Source: an uncultured Atopobiaceae bacterium
GTDB taxonomy: Bacteria > Actinomycetota > Coriobacteriia > Coriobacteriales > Atopobiaceae
Reading direction: 5' to 3'
Length of the DNA: 13,275 bases
NCBI GenBank assembly: GCA_905235165.1
Contig: CAJOKK010000036.1
Coordinates: 1 to 13,275, forward strand
Under the pieces are notes generated by a model. It saw nothing but the letters and a program-made list of their open reading frames with translations, made no database searches and was not told the DNA's origin. Made by a program: the position numbers and the translations under genes. Of this stretch, positions 1 through 6,797 are shown piece by piece. The first letter of the stretch is position 1. Every line of letters begins with the position of its first letter.

Positions 1-990
1 GGCGGCAAGGGCGGCTCCGACTTCGACCCCAAGGGCAAGTCCAACAACGAGATCATGCACTTCTGCCAGTCCTTCATGACCGAGCTCTGCAAGTACATCG
101 GCCCCGACACCGACGTCCCCGCCGGCGACCTGGGCGTTGGCGGCCGTGAGATCGGCTACATGTTCGGCCAGTACAAGCGCATCCGCAACGAGTTCACCGG
201 CGTCCTCACCGGCAAGGGCCTCAACTTCGGCGGCTCGCTTACCCGTACCGAGGCCACCGGCTACGGCCTGATCTACTTCGTGCAGAACCTGCTCGAGGAT
301 CACGGTGACTCCTTCGAGGGCAAGACCGTCGTCGTCCACGGCTCCGGCAACGTCGCCATCTACGCCGTGCAGAAGGCCCAGGAGCTCGGTGCCAAGGTCG
401 TTGCCTGCTCCGACACCAAGGGCTGGGTCTACGACGCCGAGGGCCTCTCCGTCGAGGCCATGGAGGCTATCTACAACGCCAAGCGTTCCGGCAACGACAA
501 GGGCGTCAGCCTCGCTCAGTACACCGACTACCGTCCGAACGCCGAGTTCCACGCCGAGGACGGCCGTGGCGTCTGGGGCGTTCCCTGCGACATCGCGCTT
601 CCCTGCGCCCGTGAGAACACGCTGCTGCTCGAGGATGCCGAGAAGCTCGTCGCCAACGGCGTGAAGGTCGTCGGCGAGGGCGCCAACATGCCCACCACGA
701 CTGAGGCCACCGAGTACCTCATCGAGAAGGGCGTCGCCTTCTGCCCCGGCAAGGCTGCCAACGCTGGTGGCGTCGCCGTCTCCGGCCTCGAGATGAGCCA
801 GAACGCCGGCCACATCTCCTGGACCTTCGAGGAGGTCGACGAGAAGCTCAAGGGCATCATGGCCTCCATCTACCGTTCTTCCGCCGACGCCGCCAAGGAG
901 TTCGGCCATGAGGGCAACCTCGTCTTCGGCGCCAACATCGCCGGCTTCCTCAAGGTCGCCGACGCCATGATGGCCCAGGGCATCGTGTAA
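1..990 (+). CDS. gdhA: Glutamate dehydrogenase, NADP-type, 5'-truncated by window
   Basis: This is the C-terminal 329 residues of hexameric glutamate dehydrogenase, which interconverts 2-oxoglutarate plus ammonium and L-glutamate in the cytoplasm. The frame is open from base 1, so roughly 115 N-terminal residues of a usual 445-450 are outside the window. The first visible residues are the substrate/catalytic segment GGKGGSDFDPKGKS, where the last lysine is the catalytic one in the family. DVPAGDLGVGGREIGYM follows. The Rossmann motif GSGNVA (about residues 116-121 of the visible part) and the following CSDTKG resemble NADP-dependent E. coli GdhA more than the NAD-dependent clostridial enzyme. 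This points to ammonium assimilation, though cofactor use is inferred. EGANMPTT and the C-terminal ANIAGFLKVADAMMAQGIV are intact. Codon use is very biased (AAG, GAG, GGC, ATC nearly throughout), as expected of a highly expressed gene. A strong terminator lies 30 bp after the stop, so it is the end of its transcript. Confidence 0.97.
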   Translation, partial: GGKGGSDFDPKGKSNNEIMHFCQSFMTELCKYIGPDTDVPAGDLGVGGREIGYMFGQYKRIRNEFTGVLTGKGLNFGGSLTRTEATGYGLIYFVQNLLEDHGDSFEGKTVVVHGSGNVAIYAVQKAQELGAKVVACSDTKGWVYDAEGLSVEAMEAIYNAKRSGNDKGVSLAQYTDYRPNAEFHAEDGRGVWGVPCDIALPCARENTLLLEDAEKLVANGVKVVGEGANMPTTTEATEYLIEKGVAFCPGKAANAGGVAVSGLEMSQNAGHISWTFEEVDEKLKGIMASIYRSSADAAKEFGHEGNLVFGANIAGFLKVADAMMAQGIV

Positions 991-1020
991 GTTCGCACGC
1001 TTTTAGCGATGTTTCGACCG

Positions 1021-1065
1021 CCCGCCCGTACAGCCGAGAGGCTTTACGGGCGGGTGTCTTTTTCT
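1021..1065 (+). terminator. Rho-independent terminator of gdhA
   Basis: A perfect 10-bp stem, 1021-1030 with 1045-1054, is continued after one C/T mismatch by AGCC (1032-1035) pairing with GGCT (1040-1043) around a GAGA GNRA tetraloop. TGTCTTTTTCT follows immediately. Stem, loop and T tract are all of textbook quality, and it lies 30 bp after the gdhA stop. Confidence 0.92.
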
Positions 1066-1150
1066 CGGTGGTGGGGGAGTGCTACCCTCTTACTTGCTTG
1101 GGCGACGCAATGCCCTTTCCAACACGTACGGTTTCGGCGGATGCCTATAA

Positions 1151-1156
1151 GAAGGG
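1151..1156 (+). promoter_or_regulatory. Ribosome binding site deciding the lipoprotein start
   Basis: GAAGGG abuts an in-frame ATG at 1157, leaving no spacer, but lies 9 nt before the ATG at 1166. The second ATG is therefore the better start, and it puts two arginines directly after the initiator Met, as expected for a signal peptide n-region. Confidence 0.6.
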
Positions 1157-1165
1157 ATGGCCGCT

Positions 1166-1873
1166 ATGAGGCGACTTTCTGTCTTGCTGCTTTCGGGTGC
1201 CTTGGTACTGACGATTTCTCTGCTGGCCTGCTCCCGTGAGGACAAAGCCCAAGCCGACGCTTCGGCCGACGCTCCCGCCGAACAGCAAGAAGAGAAGGAG
1301 TGGGCCGTACAGACGGAGTCGGTTCCCTCACTTACCGATGCACAGGCGGAGGTTTTCTCCAAGGCAACCGGCTTTGATGACGGCGTCTACAATCCAGTAT
1401 GCGTTGTCGCCACGCAGGTGGTGTCTGGCACCAACCACGCCTTCCTCTGCACGGGCGGAGGCGCGGACGGGGTCGTGGACGGTTGGTACTTCGTCGTTAT
1501 CTACGAGGACCTGAATGGCGGCGCGTCGGTTTCGCATATCGAGAAGATCGACCCCAACAACTTGGAGACCATCAACAATAGCGAGAGCGGCAACTTCGTT
1601 GGTGGCTGGCGCGTCGATCCTGGCGCGACAACGATCGTTCCCGAGCAGGCCTTGGAAGCTTTCAAGAAGGCGCTCTCCTCCCAAAACGAGCGAGATCTGA
1701 CCCCCATTGCCACGCTGGCCACAAAAGACGGTCTTTCTCAGCATTACGCGGTCCTGTGTAGCCAGAACGACAACTCCCTCATCGTCGTTGACGTCCTTCT
1801 CAGGGAAGACGGGAGCGCGGTCTTCTCGAGCTTCTCTCGACTGAGCCTCTATTCCTACGTGACGGCTGCCTAA
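1166..1873 (+). CDS. Lipoprotein with two cystatin-like repeat domains
   Basis: 235 residues. Residues 1-22 form a lipoprotein signal: MRR, a hydrophobic core to about residue 19, and lipobox LLAC with the lipidated Cys at 22. An Ala/Glu/Asp-rich linker (about 23-50) should tether the rest outside the membrane. The remainder looks like two related domains. The first (about 57-128) has the strand ATQVVSGTNHAFLC (82-95) followed by a WYFVVIYEDL strand. The second (about 159-228) has ATKDGLSQHYAVLC (185-198) followed by IVVDVLLREDG, aligned without gaps over the 14-residue core. QVVSG (84-88) fits the cystatin QxVxG loop; the second copy has lost it. I recall similar repeats with ATQVVAGTNY in anaerobe surface proteins, but no function can be assigned, and protease inhibition is only a possibility. 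It stands alone, between the gdhA terminator and a 276-bp gap. Another in-frame ATG at 1157 is less likely (see its RBS). Confidence 0.85.
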   Translation: MRRLSVLLLSGALVLTISLLACSREDKAQADASADAPAEQQEEKEWAVQTESVPSLTDAQAEVFSKATGFDDGVYNPVCVVATQVVSGTNHAFLCTGGGADGVVDGWYFVVIYEDLNGGASVSHIEKIDPNNLETINNSESGNFVGGWRVDPGATTIVPEQALEAFKKALSSQNERDLTPIATLATKDGLSQHYAVLCSQNDNSLIVVDVLLREDGSAVFSSFSRLSLYSYVTAA

Positions 1874-2050
1874 CCCCCAATGTGCGGGCCGTCTCGTGTC
1901 CAGCGCGTGGGGTAAGATGACTGAGAACGTTATGGCATCTCTCGAGCTGCGTACCGTCCCTGCCGTTTCGTGCGTTCACGCTTTTGTTCTGCCTGTTCAG
2001 CTGGATTGCCAGAGCATGATTGTGGTGAGCTTGTATCCGCCTTTTCGTGC

Positions 2051-2080
2051 TTGACGCAATCCTTCGTGGAGCATTACTTT
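2051..2080 (+). promoter_or_regulatory. Possible promoter of the wall-binding protein gene
   Basis: TTGACG (2051-2056, 5 of 6 to the -35 consensus) and TACTTT (2075-2080, 3 of 6 to the -10) are separated by 18 bp. This is the only reasonable pair I see in the 276-bp gap 1874-2149. Transcription would begin near 2087, giving a leader of about 60 nt and making a GTG start at 2105 unlikely because no Shine-Dalgarno precedes it. The rest of the gap (1874-2050) shows nothing I can support beyond a weak CCCCA/TGGGG hairpin (1875-1912). Confidence 0.35.
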
Positions 2081-2136
2081 TAAGGTTACGTTCTATTACT
2101 ATTCGTGGTTTTGACGTTGGATAGGGCATCTGCATC

Positions 2137-2142
2137 GGGAGG
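2137..2142 (+). promoter_or_regulatory. Ribosome binding site deciding the ATG 2150 start
   Basis: GGGAGG sits 7 nt before ATG 2150, an ideal spacing. The upstream in-frame GTG at 2105 has no such site. This site therefore selects a start that yields a protein without a signal peptide. Confidence 0.7.
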
Positions 2143-2149
2143 TTTTGCC

Positions 2150-4480
2150 ATGGCCGTTGCTGGTGAGGCTGGGAGCGCCAAGGGGTTTGTCGAGAACAAC
2201 CCCCAGGCAGGTGACGAGAGGGTCAACATCAGGTTGGCGACGATCGTTGTCGACAATCCCGTGTATACGGGTGAGCCGGTTCAGCCAAAGGTTACGGTTT
2301 CCTTTGGTGGCAAGACCTTGGTCCCCGGAACGGACTACGACCTCGCCTACGCCCACAATGTCGGCCCGGGCATGGCCTTTGTCTCCATAACGGGCAAGGG
2401 TGCGTATGCCGACGCGACGGCTGTTCCCTTCTCGATTACTAAGCCCATCACGGTGGCCGCGGTCGTTGCGGTTCCAAAGCAGCAGTGGGTCGGCCTTCCC
2501 GTCACGCCGGGAGTCACGGTGGTCGAGGGCGCGCAGGTGCTCACCGAAGGAAGTGACTACCTGCTTTCCTATAAAGATAACGTTGATCCTGGCACGGCCG
2601 CAGTCATCATTACGGGCACGGGTGCCTATTCCGGTGCCATGTTGACGACCTTCACGATCGAGAAGTCCATTAGCCAGGTTTCCCTTGCGCCGATTGAGCC
2701 TCAGGCCTGGACGGGAAAGGCCGTCACGCCTGAGGTCGTGCTTGTCGACAAGGGTGGCGCCCTCGTTCCAGACGTTGACTACACCCTGAGCTATGCCAAC
2801 AACGTTGCTTCCGGAAACGCCGAGGTCACCATTGAGGGCAAAGGCATCTATACCGGCAAGACCACGGCTACCTTCGTCATCTGCAAGGATATCTCCGCTG
2901 CTTCGATCGCGCCCATTACCGCGCAAAGCTGGACCGGCCGTCCCCTCACGCCTGTCGTGAAGGTTGCGGATGGTCCGACTACGCTTCTTGCTGACGTCGA
3001 CTACACCCTGTCTTATGCAGAAAACGTCGAGCCAGGCAGGGCGACGGTGCTCGTAACGGGTACCGGGAAGTACGCGGGCAGCTGCTCGGCCACCTTCGCC
3101 ATCGTCAAGGACCTTGCGAAGGTTACGGTGGCCCCCATTCCCGCGCAGGCGTGGACGGGCAAGGCCGTCATGCCCAAGCTGGCCGTTACCGATGGTACCC
3201 GCACCCTCAAGGAGGGCGGCGACTTTAGCGTGGCCTTCGAGAACAACGTCGACTCCGGCACGGCTAAGGCTACGCTTCGGGGGATTGGCGACTACTCGGG
3301 AAGCACGAGCGCGAACTTCACCATCTGCAAAGACCTCTCGCTGGTCAGCGTAGATAAGCTTGCCGACCAGCGCTGGACGGGCCTTGCCATCAAGCCTGAG
3401 GTCAGCGTCAAGGACGGCGCTGCCACGCTTGCCGAGGGAAGGGACTACACCCTCTCCTACGGCGGCAACGTCAACCCCGGAGAGGGCAAGGTCGTCCTCC
3501 AGGGCATCGGTCGCTATGCGGGCACGAAGGAGCTGTCCTTCTCCATCATCAAGGACCTCTCAACCCTGAGCCTCTCGCCCATCTCCCTTCAGGAATGGAC
3601 GGGAGAGGGTGTCGAGCCAAAGCCGATGCTGATGGACGGCGGCACGTCGCTCGTGGAGGGGCGCGACTACACCTTGAGCTACGCCAACAACGTCGAGCCC
3701 GGAACGGCAACGGTCGTTGCCACGGGCAAGGGCTTTTACCTGGGCACCCTGAGCGCGACCTTCACGATTGGGGAGAAGAGCGGCCAGTGGGGCAAGGAGG
3801 ACGGCAAGTGGACCTTCCGTTACCGTGACGGGAGCCACCTGGTGTCGTCGTTCATCGACGAGGGTGGCGCACGCTACTACTTCGACGAGAACGGCCAGAT
3901 GGCCACGGGCTGGAAGAAGATCAACTCTTCCTGGTACTTCTTCCGCTCTGACGGCAAGATGGGTGCCAAAGACTGGGTCGAGTCGGAAGGCAAGCGCTTC
4001 TACCTTGGCAAGGACGGCAAAGTTGCCACGAACCAGTGGGTGCAGTACGAGGGTGCCTGGTACTGGTTTGACGCGACGGGCACCATGGCCACCGGCTGGA
4101 GCCAGATCAAGGGCCGCTGGTTCTTCTTCGAGGACTCGGGCACCATGGCCACCGGCTGGAAGGAAGTTAACGGTAATCGCTTCTTCCTTCAGCCCCAGGA
4201 GGGTGACGACCTAGGCGTCATGCTGGTTGATACCTGGATCGACGAAGGCGGAAACAAGTATTACGTGGGCGAGACGGGCACCATGGTGCTTGGCTGGAAG
4301 CGAATTGCCGGCAAGTGGTACTACTTCGACTCCGAGGGCGTCATGGTCACCAACAGGTGGGTCGGTAACTACTGGCTCGGGCCCGAGGGACATATGCTCA
4401 CGAACCAGTGGGTTGACGACTGCAAGTACTACGTGGGCGAAGACGGCGCGTGGAAGCCGAGCGCCGTCGATCCCTCCTAG
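2150..4480 (+). CDS. Large repeat protein: seven Ig-like repeats plus choline-binding-type wall repeats
   Basis: 776 residues from ATG 2150. Residues 26-543 are seven tandem repeats of exactly 74 residues with consensus W-T-G near position 14, P near 21, GxDYTLSYxNNVxxG, then GxGxYxG and TFxI. They resemble the Ig-like repeats of Firmicutes and Actinobacteria surface proteins. Residues 544-776 hold about ten aromatic repeats of about 20 residues (GWKxxxxxWYFFxxxGxMATGW type, CW_binding_1-like), which in the family bind choline or other wall polymers. This layout is that of a wall-attached adhesin or stalk; its ligand is unknown. No LPxTG sortase signal and no enzymatic domain are visible. Oddly there is no signal peptide: the N-terminus MAVAGEAGSAKGFVENN is not hydrophobic, and the frame is closed upstream by TAA at 2081. 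A GTG at 2105 would add VLTLDRASASGGFA, still not a full signal. The stretch 2084-2116 encodes hydrophobic YVLLLFVVLTL but has no start codon ahead of it, possibly a signal-peptide remnant. Confidence 0.85.
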   Translation: MAVAGEAGSAKGFVENNPQAGDERVNIRLATIVVDNPVYTGEPVQPKVTVSFGGKTLVPGTDYDLAYAHNVGPGMAFVSITGKGAYADATAVPFSITKPITVAAVVAVPKQQWVGLPVTPGVTVVEGAQVLTEGSDYLLSYKDNVDPGTAAVIITGTGAYSGAMLTTFTIEKSISQVSLAPIEPQAWTGKAVTPEVVLVDKGGALVPDVDYTLSYANNVASGNAEVTIEGKGIYTGKTTATFVICKDISAASIAPITAQSWTGRPLTPVVKVADGPTTLLADVDYTLSYAENVEPGRATVLVTGTGKYAGSCSATFAIVKDLAKVTVAPIPAQAWTGKAVMPKLAVTDGTRTLKEGGDFSVAFENNVDSGTAKATLRGIGDYSGSTSANFTICKDLSLVSVDKLADQRWTGLAIKPEVSVKDGAATLAEGRDYTLSYGGNVNPGEGKVVLQGIGRYAGTKELSFSIIKDLSTLSLSPISLQEWTGEGVEPKPMLMDGGTSLVEGRDYTLSYANNVEPGTATVVATGKGFYLGTLSATFTIGEKSGQWGKEDGKWTFRYRDGSHLVSSFIDEGGARYYFDENGQMATGWKKINSSWYFFRSDGKMGAKDWVESEGKRFYLGKDGKVATNQWVQYEGAWYWFDATGTMATGWSQIKGRWFFFEDSGTMATGWKEVNGNRFFLQPQEGDDLGVMLVDTWIDEGGNKYYVGETGTMVLGWKRIAGKWYYFDSEGVMVTNRWVGNYWLGPEGHMLTNQWVDDCKYYVGEDGAWKPSAVDPS
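2225..3778 (+). repeat. Seven in-frame 222-bp repeats within the wall-binding protein gene
   Basis: Unit starts fall at 2225, 2447, 2669, 2891, 3113, 3335 and 3557. Every unit is exactly 222 bp (74 codons), with no indel in any copy. Nucleotide identity between copies is moderate while length and anchor residues (WTG, DYTLSY, NNV..G, GxGxY) are kept, so the array is old rather than freshly duplicated. Units 1 and 2 are the most diverged (YTG or WVG in place of WTG, DLAYAHNV or LLSYKDNV). Confidence 0.9.
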
Positions 4481-4564
4481 CGCTTGCCCGGGCCTGTTTT
4501 TCTCAAAGACCTTCGCAACTCATGTGGAATGACCTTCCTCCCTATATCCTTGCAGGTCAGCTTT

Positions 4565-4573
4565 TGCTATCAT
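4565..4573 (+). promoter_or_regulatory. Extended -10 promoter element of tRNA-Leu
   Basis: TGC (4565-4567) followed by TATCAT (4568-4573) gives an extended -10 box, 5 of 6 to consensus, 17 bp before the tRNA 5' end. No good -35 hexamer lies at 16-18 bp spacing; TTGCAG at 4550-4555 is too close. Start of transcription would be near 4580. It may also drive tig. Confidence 0.5.
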
Positions 4574-4590
4574 GCTTTGGTTGTGACTAG

Positions 4591-4675
4591 GCGGGCGTGG
4601 TGGAACTGGCAGACACGCTGGATTTAGGTTCCAGTGGGGCAACCCGTGAAGGTTCGAGTCCTTTCGCCCGCACCA
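4591..4675 (+). tRNA. tRNA-Leu (anticodon UAG), CCA encoded
   Basis: The acceptor stem GCGGGCG (4591-4597) pairs perfectly with CGCCCGC (4665-4671). Discriminator A is 4672 and CCA is 4673-4675. The anticodon stem CTGGA (4618-4622) / TCCAG (4630-4634) closes a seven-base loop with U33, anticodon TAG (4625-4627) and G37. A long class II variable arm (GGG-CAA-CCC) and a T arm with TTCGAGT (4653-4659) confirm leucine identity. It reads CUA and probably other CUN codons. The tig start is only 69 bp downstream. Confidence 0.97.
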
Positions 4676-4699
4676 GTCACCGCTTCACAAACGCACGGA

Positions 4700-4724
4700 G
4701 CGCGGCTGCTGCCGCCAGCCGCGC
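4700..4724 (+). other. Perfect hairpin in the leader between tRNA-Leu and tig
   Basis: GCGCGGCTG (4700-4708) pairs perfectly with CAGCCGCGC (4716-4724) around a 7-nt loop. No T tract follows, so it is a poor intrinsic terminator. It ends 11 nt before the tig Shine-Dalgarno. It could be a processing site separating tRNA from mRNA, a translation-modulating leader, or a transcription pause. No separate tig promoter is visible in 4676-4744. Confidence 0.5.
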
Positions 4725-4735
4725 ACGAGAACACT

Positions 4736-4740
4736 GGAGG
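4736..4740 (+). promoter_or_regulatory. Ribosome binding site deciding the TTG start of tig
   Basis: GGAGG stands 4 nt before TTG 4745. Spacing is tight, but there is no other in-frame ATG/GTG/TTG nearby, and translation from here gives MNTTVTSEK, the N-terminus expected of the family. The frame is open further upstream through the tRNA, which cannot be coding. Confidence 0.75.
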
Positions 4741-4744
4741 AACG

Positions 4745-6088
4745 TTGAATACCACCGTTACTAGCGAGAAGACCGACGACAACAAGGTCGTCGCCACCAT
4801 CGTCGTTGCCGCTGAGGACGTTAACAAGGCTGTTGCCAAGACCTACAAGGACATCGCCCGTCGCTACAACTTCCAGGGCTTCCGTCGCGGCAAGGCTCCT
4901 CGTCCCGTCGTCGACGGCCTAATTGGCAAGGACGCCGTTCTTGCCCAGGCAACCGAGGAGATCCTCAACGAGGTTCAGCCCAAGGTTCTCGACGAGCTCG
5001 ACCTCGTTGCCATCGAGCAGCCCAGCTTTGGCGACGATCCCGAGATCGTTGAGGAGGGCAAGGACTACCAGGTCGTCATGACCGTCACGGTTATGCCCGA
5101 GCTCGAGCTCGAGAACTACGACGCTCCCTCCATCAACATGCCTCCCAAGGAGGTCACCGATGCTGAGATCGACCTGCAGATCGATCAGCTCCTCAGCTAC
5201 CAGACCACCTATGAGGACGAGGACACCGACCGTGCCTGCGAGGCTGGCGACGTCGTCTCCGTTGACATCATCGACAAGGAGGGTGCTTCTCACCTGGCCG
5301 GCGAGGGTCGTACCTTCGCCCTCAACACCAACGGTGGCCTGAACGACGACCTCGTGAACGGCATCGTGGGCATGAAGCCCGGCGAGACCAAGGAGATCAC
5401 CTGGACCGTCTCGCACGAGCATGACGGCGAGAAGGTCGAGCACACCTTCTCCGTTGAGGTCAAGCTCAACGCCATCAAGAAGGCCGTTACCCCCGAGCTT
5501 ACCGAGGAGTTCGTCAAGAACAGCTTTGGCTTCGACAAGATCGAGGAGCTTCGCGATGCCATCAAGGAGGAGCTCGCCCAGGACAAGGAGCTGAGCCTTC
5601 CGCGCCTCAAGGAGGATCGTGTCGTCGAGGCCATGGGCGAGAAGCTCATTCTCGACGAGGTTCCCGAGGCCTACCTCAACCAGGTCATGAACGAGCTCGC
5701 CGGCGAGTTCCTGCAGCAGCTTCAGGGCCGCGGCATGACGCTTGACGGCTACCTTGCCGCCTCTGGCACCAAGATGGAGCAGTTCATGGAGGACCTCCGT
5801 CACCAGGCCAACGACCGCGCCCGTCAGTCGCTCATGCTCGACTCGCTCGTCAAGCAGCTGGGCATCACCGCTGGCGAGGAGGACATCCTGGCCGAGATCG
5901 AGAAGGCCGGCGTCAAGGACGCTAAGGACTTGCTCGAGCAGCTGAGGGGCGAGGGCCGTCTCCCGGGCATCCGTGAGGCCATCCGTCGTTCCAAGGCCGT
6001 CGACTGGCTGATCGAGAACGCCAACGTCACCGAGGTTGACGAGATTGCCGAGCGCCGCGCTGCCGAGGCAAGCGAGGACGCCGAGTAG
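4745..6088 (+). CDS. tig: Trigger factor, ribosome-bound chaperone
   Basis: 447 residues (E. coli 432), starting at TTG. Trigger factor docks at the ribosome exit tunnel and shields nascent chains. The N-terminal ribosome-binding domain (about 1-115) carries the signature GFRRGKAP at 45-52, preceded by RYNFQ. A central FKBP-type peptidyl-prolyl isomerase domain (about 155-245) includes GDVVSVDI, NGGLNDDLVNGIVGMKPGE and a TFSVEVKLNAIKK end. The rest (about 250-430) is the helical chaperone domain, and the tail EIAERRAAEASEDAE is acidic. Codon use is as strongly biased as in gdhA, pointing to high expression. It is followed after 79 bp by clpP and then clpX, the classical tig-clpP-clpX order, which couples folding with proteolysis. 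Transcription may start at the tRNA-Leu promoter. Confidence 0.97.
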   Translation: MNTTVTSEKTDDNKVVATIVVAAEDVNKAVAKTYKDIARRYNFQGFRRGKAPRPVVDGLIGKDAVLAQATEEILNEVQPKVLDELDLVAIEQPSFGDDPEIVEEGKDYQVVMTVTVMPELELENYDAPSINMPPKEVTDAEIDLQIDQLLSYQTTYEDEDTDRACEAGDVVSVDIIDKEGASHLAGEGRTFALNTNGGLNDDLVNGIVGMKPGETKEITWTVSHEHDGEKVEHTFSVEVKLNAIKKAVTPELTEEFVKNSFGFDKIEELRDAIKEELAQDKELSLPRLKEDRVVEAMGEKLILDEVPEAYLNQVMNELAGEFLQQLQGRGMTLDGYLAASGTKMEQFMEDLRHQANDRARQSLMLDSLVKQLGITAGEEDILAEIEKAGVKDAKDLLEQLRGEGRLPGIREAIRRSKAVDWLIENANVTEVDEIAERRAAEASEDAE

Positions 6089-6114
6089 GACAGATACCTC
6101 TCGTACGTTACACG

Positions 6115-6146
6115 CATGCCCCGGGTGCGCGAGCGCCTGGGGCATG
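6115..6146 (+). other. Strong hairpin between tig and clpP (attenuator, processing site or terminator)
   Basis: CATGCCCC (6115-6122) pairs perfectly with GGGGCATG (6139-6146), and the stem continues inward with two G-T wobbles to 6128/6133, closing on a GCGA GNRA tetraloop. This makes 14 continuous pairs. Only TCTT follows, so intrinsic termination would be partial at best. It ends 7 nt before the clpP Shine-Dalgarno, so it probably tunes clpP relative to tig or protects a processed end. Confidence 0.6.
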
Positions 6147-6167
6147 TCTTACAGAGGAGGATGAACC

Positions 6168-6791
6168 ATGCATACCCCTAGTAACATCCCGCTGATTCCG
6201 TATGTTGTCGAGCAGACGCCGCGTGGCGAGCGCAGCTACGATATCTACTCTCGCCTGCTGAACGACCGCATCGTCTTTATCGGTGAGCCTATCACCCGCG
6301 AGAGCGCGAACCTCGTTATCGCTCAGCTCCTGCACCTCGAGGCGCAGGATCCCGACAAGGACATCTCGCTCTATATCGATTCGCCGGGCGGCGAGGTCTA
6401 CGCTGGCTTGGGCATCCTCGATACCATGAACTTCATCAAGCCCGAGGTTTCGACCATTTGCGTCGGTATGGCTGCCTCCATGGCCGCGGTGCTTCTCGCC
6501 TGCGGTGCCAAGGGCAAGCGCATGTGCCTCCCCAACTCGATGGTCCTGATCCATCAGCCGTCGAGTGGCGTCGAGGGACAGCAGACCGACATCCAGATCG
6601 TGGCTGACGAGACCAAGTACATCCGTGAGCACCTCAACAACATTCTGGCTGAGGCCACGGGTCAGCCCATCGAGAAGATCAATGCCGATACCGAGCGCGA
6701 TAACTACCTGCGTGCGCAGGAGGCGTTTGAGTACGGCTTGGTTGACCGCGTGATCAGCTCGCGCGCCGACCAGACTGACGACGAGGAGTAG
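6168..6791 (+). CDS. clpP: ATP-dependent Clp protease proteolytic subunit
   Basis: 207 residues, normal length. ClpP forms the double-heptamer serine protease chamber fed by ClpX. The catalytic triad is Ser104 (GMAASMAA), His129 (MVLIHQP) and Asp178 (TERDNY), with spacings of 25 and 49 that equal the E. coli S97-H122-D171 triad. The conserved SLYIDSPGGEVYAG (67-80) forms the substrate-binding and oxyanion region. The N-terminus begins NIPLIPYVVEQTPRGERSYDIYSRLL, typical of the family, with a short propeptide possible. The Gly that usually follows Ser-Met (SMGA) is Ala106. The start is ATG 6168 with GAGGAGG at 6154-6160, 7 nt away; the ATG at 6161 has no spacer. clpX follows after 6 bp, so the two are one transcript. 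Confidence 0.97.
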   Translation: MHTPSNIPLIPYVVEQTPRGERSYDIYSRLLNDRIVFIGEPITRESANLVIAQLLHLEAQDPDKDISLYIDSPGGEVYAGLGILDTMNFIKPEVSTICVGMAASMAAVLLACGAKGKRMCLPNSMVLIHQPSSGVEGQQTDIQIVADETKYIREHLNNILAEATGQPIEKINADTERDNYLRAQEAFEYGLVDRVISSRADQTDDEE

Positions 6792-6797
6792 CACCCA

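Noticed and set aside
1146..1151. TATAAG as -10 box of the lipoprotein gene
   Set aside because: It would start transcription at the ATG itself, and no -35 lies 16-18 bp upstream.
1917..2054. 45-codon ORF starting MTENVMASLELRT
   Set aside because: The only Shine-Dalgarno-like bases (TGGGG) are poorly spaced, the codon use differs from neighbours, and no family is recognised. Probably chance.
4460..4505. Terminator after the wall-binding protein gene
   Set aside because: TTTTT follows at 4497-4501, but GCCCGGGC has no loop and the AGCGC/GCGCT stem is 5 bp with a 15-nt loop. No convincing hairpin precedes the T run.
4634..4744. N-terminal extension of tig through the tRNA gene
   Set aside because: The frame is open, but it overlaps the clear tRNA-Leu; the TTG at 4745 with GGAGG gives the proper family N-terminus.
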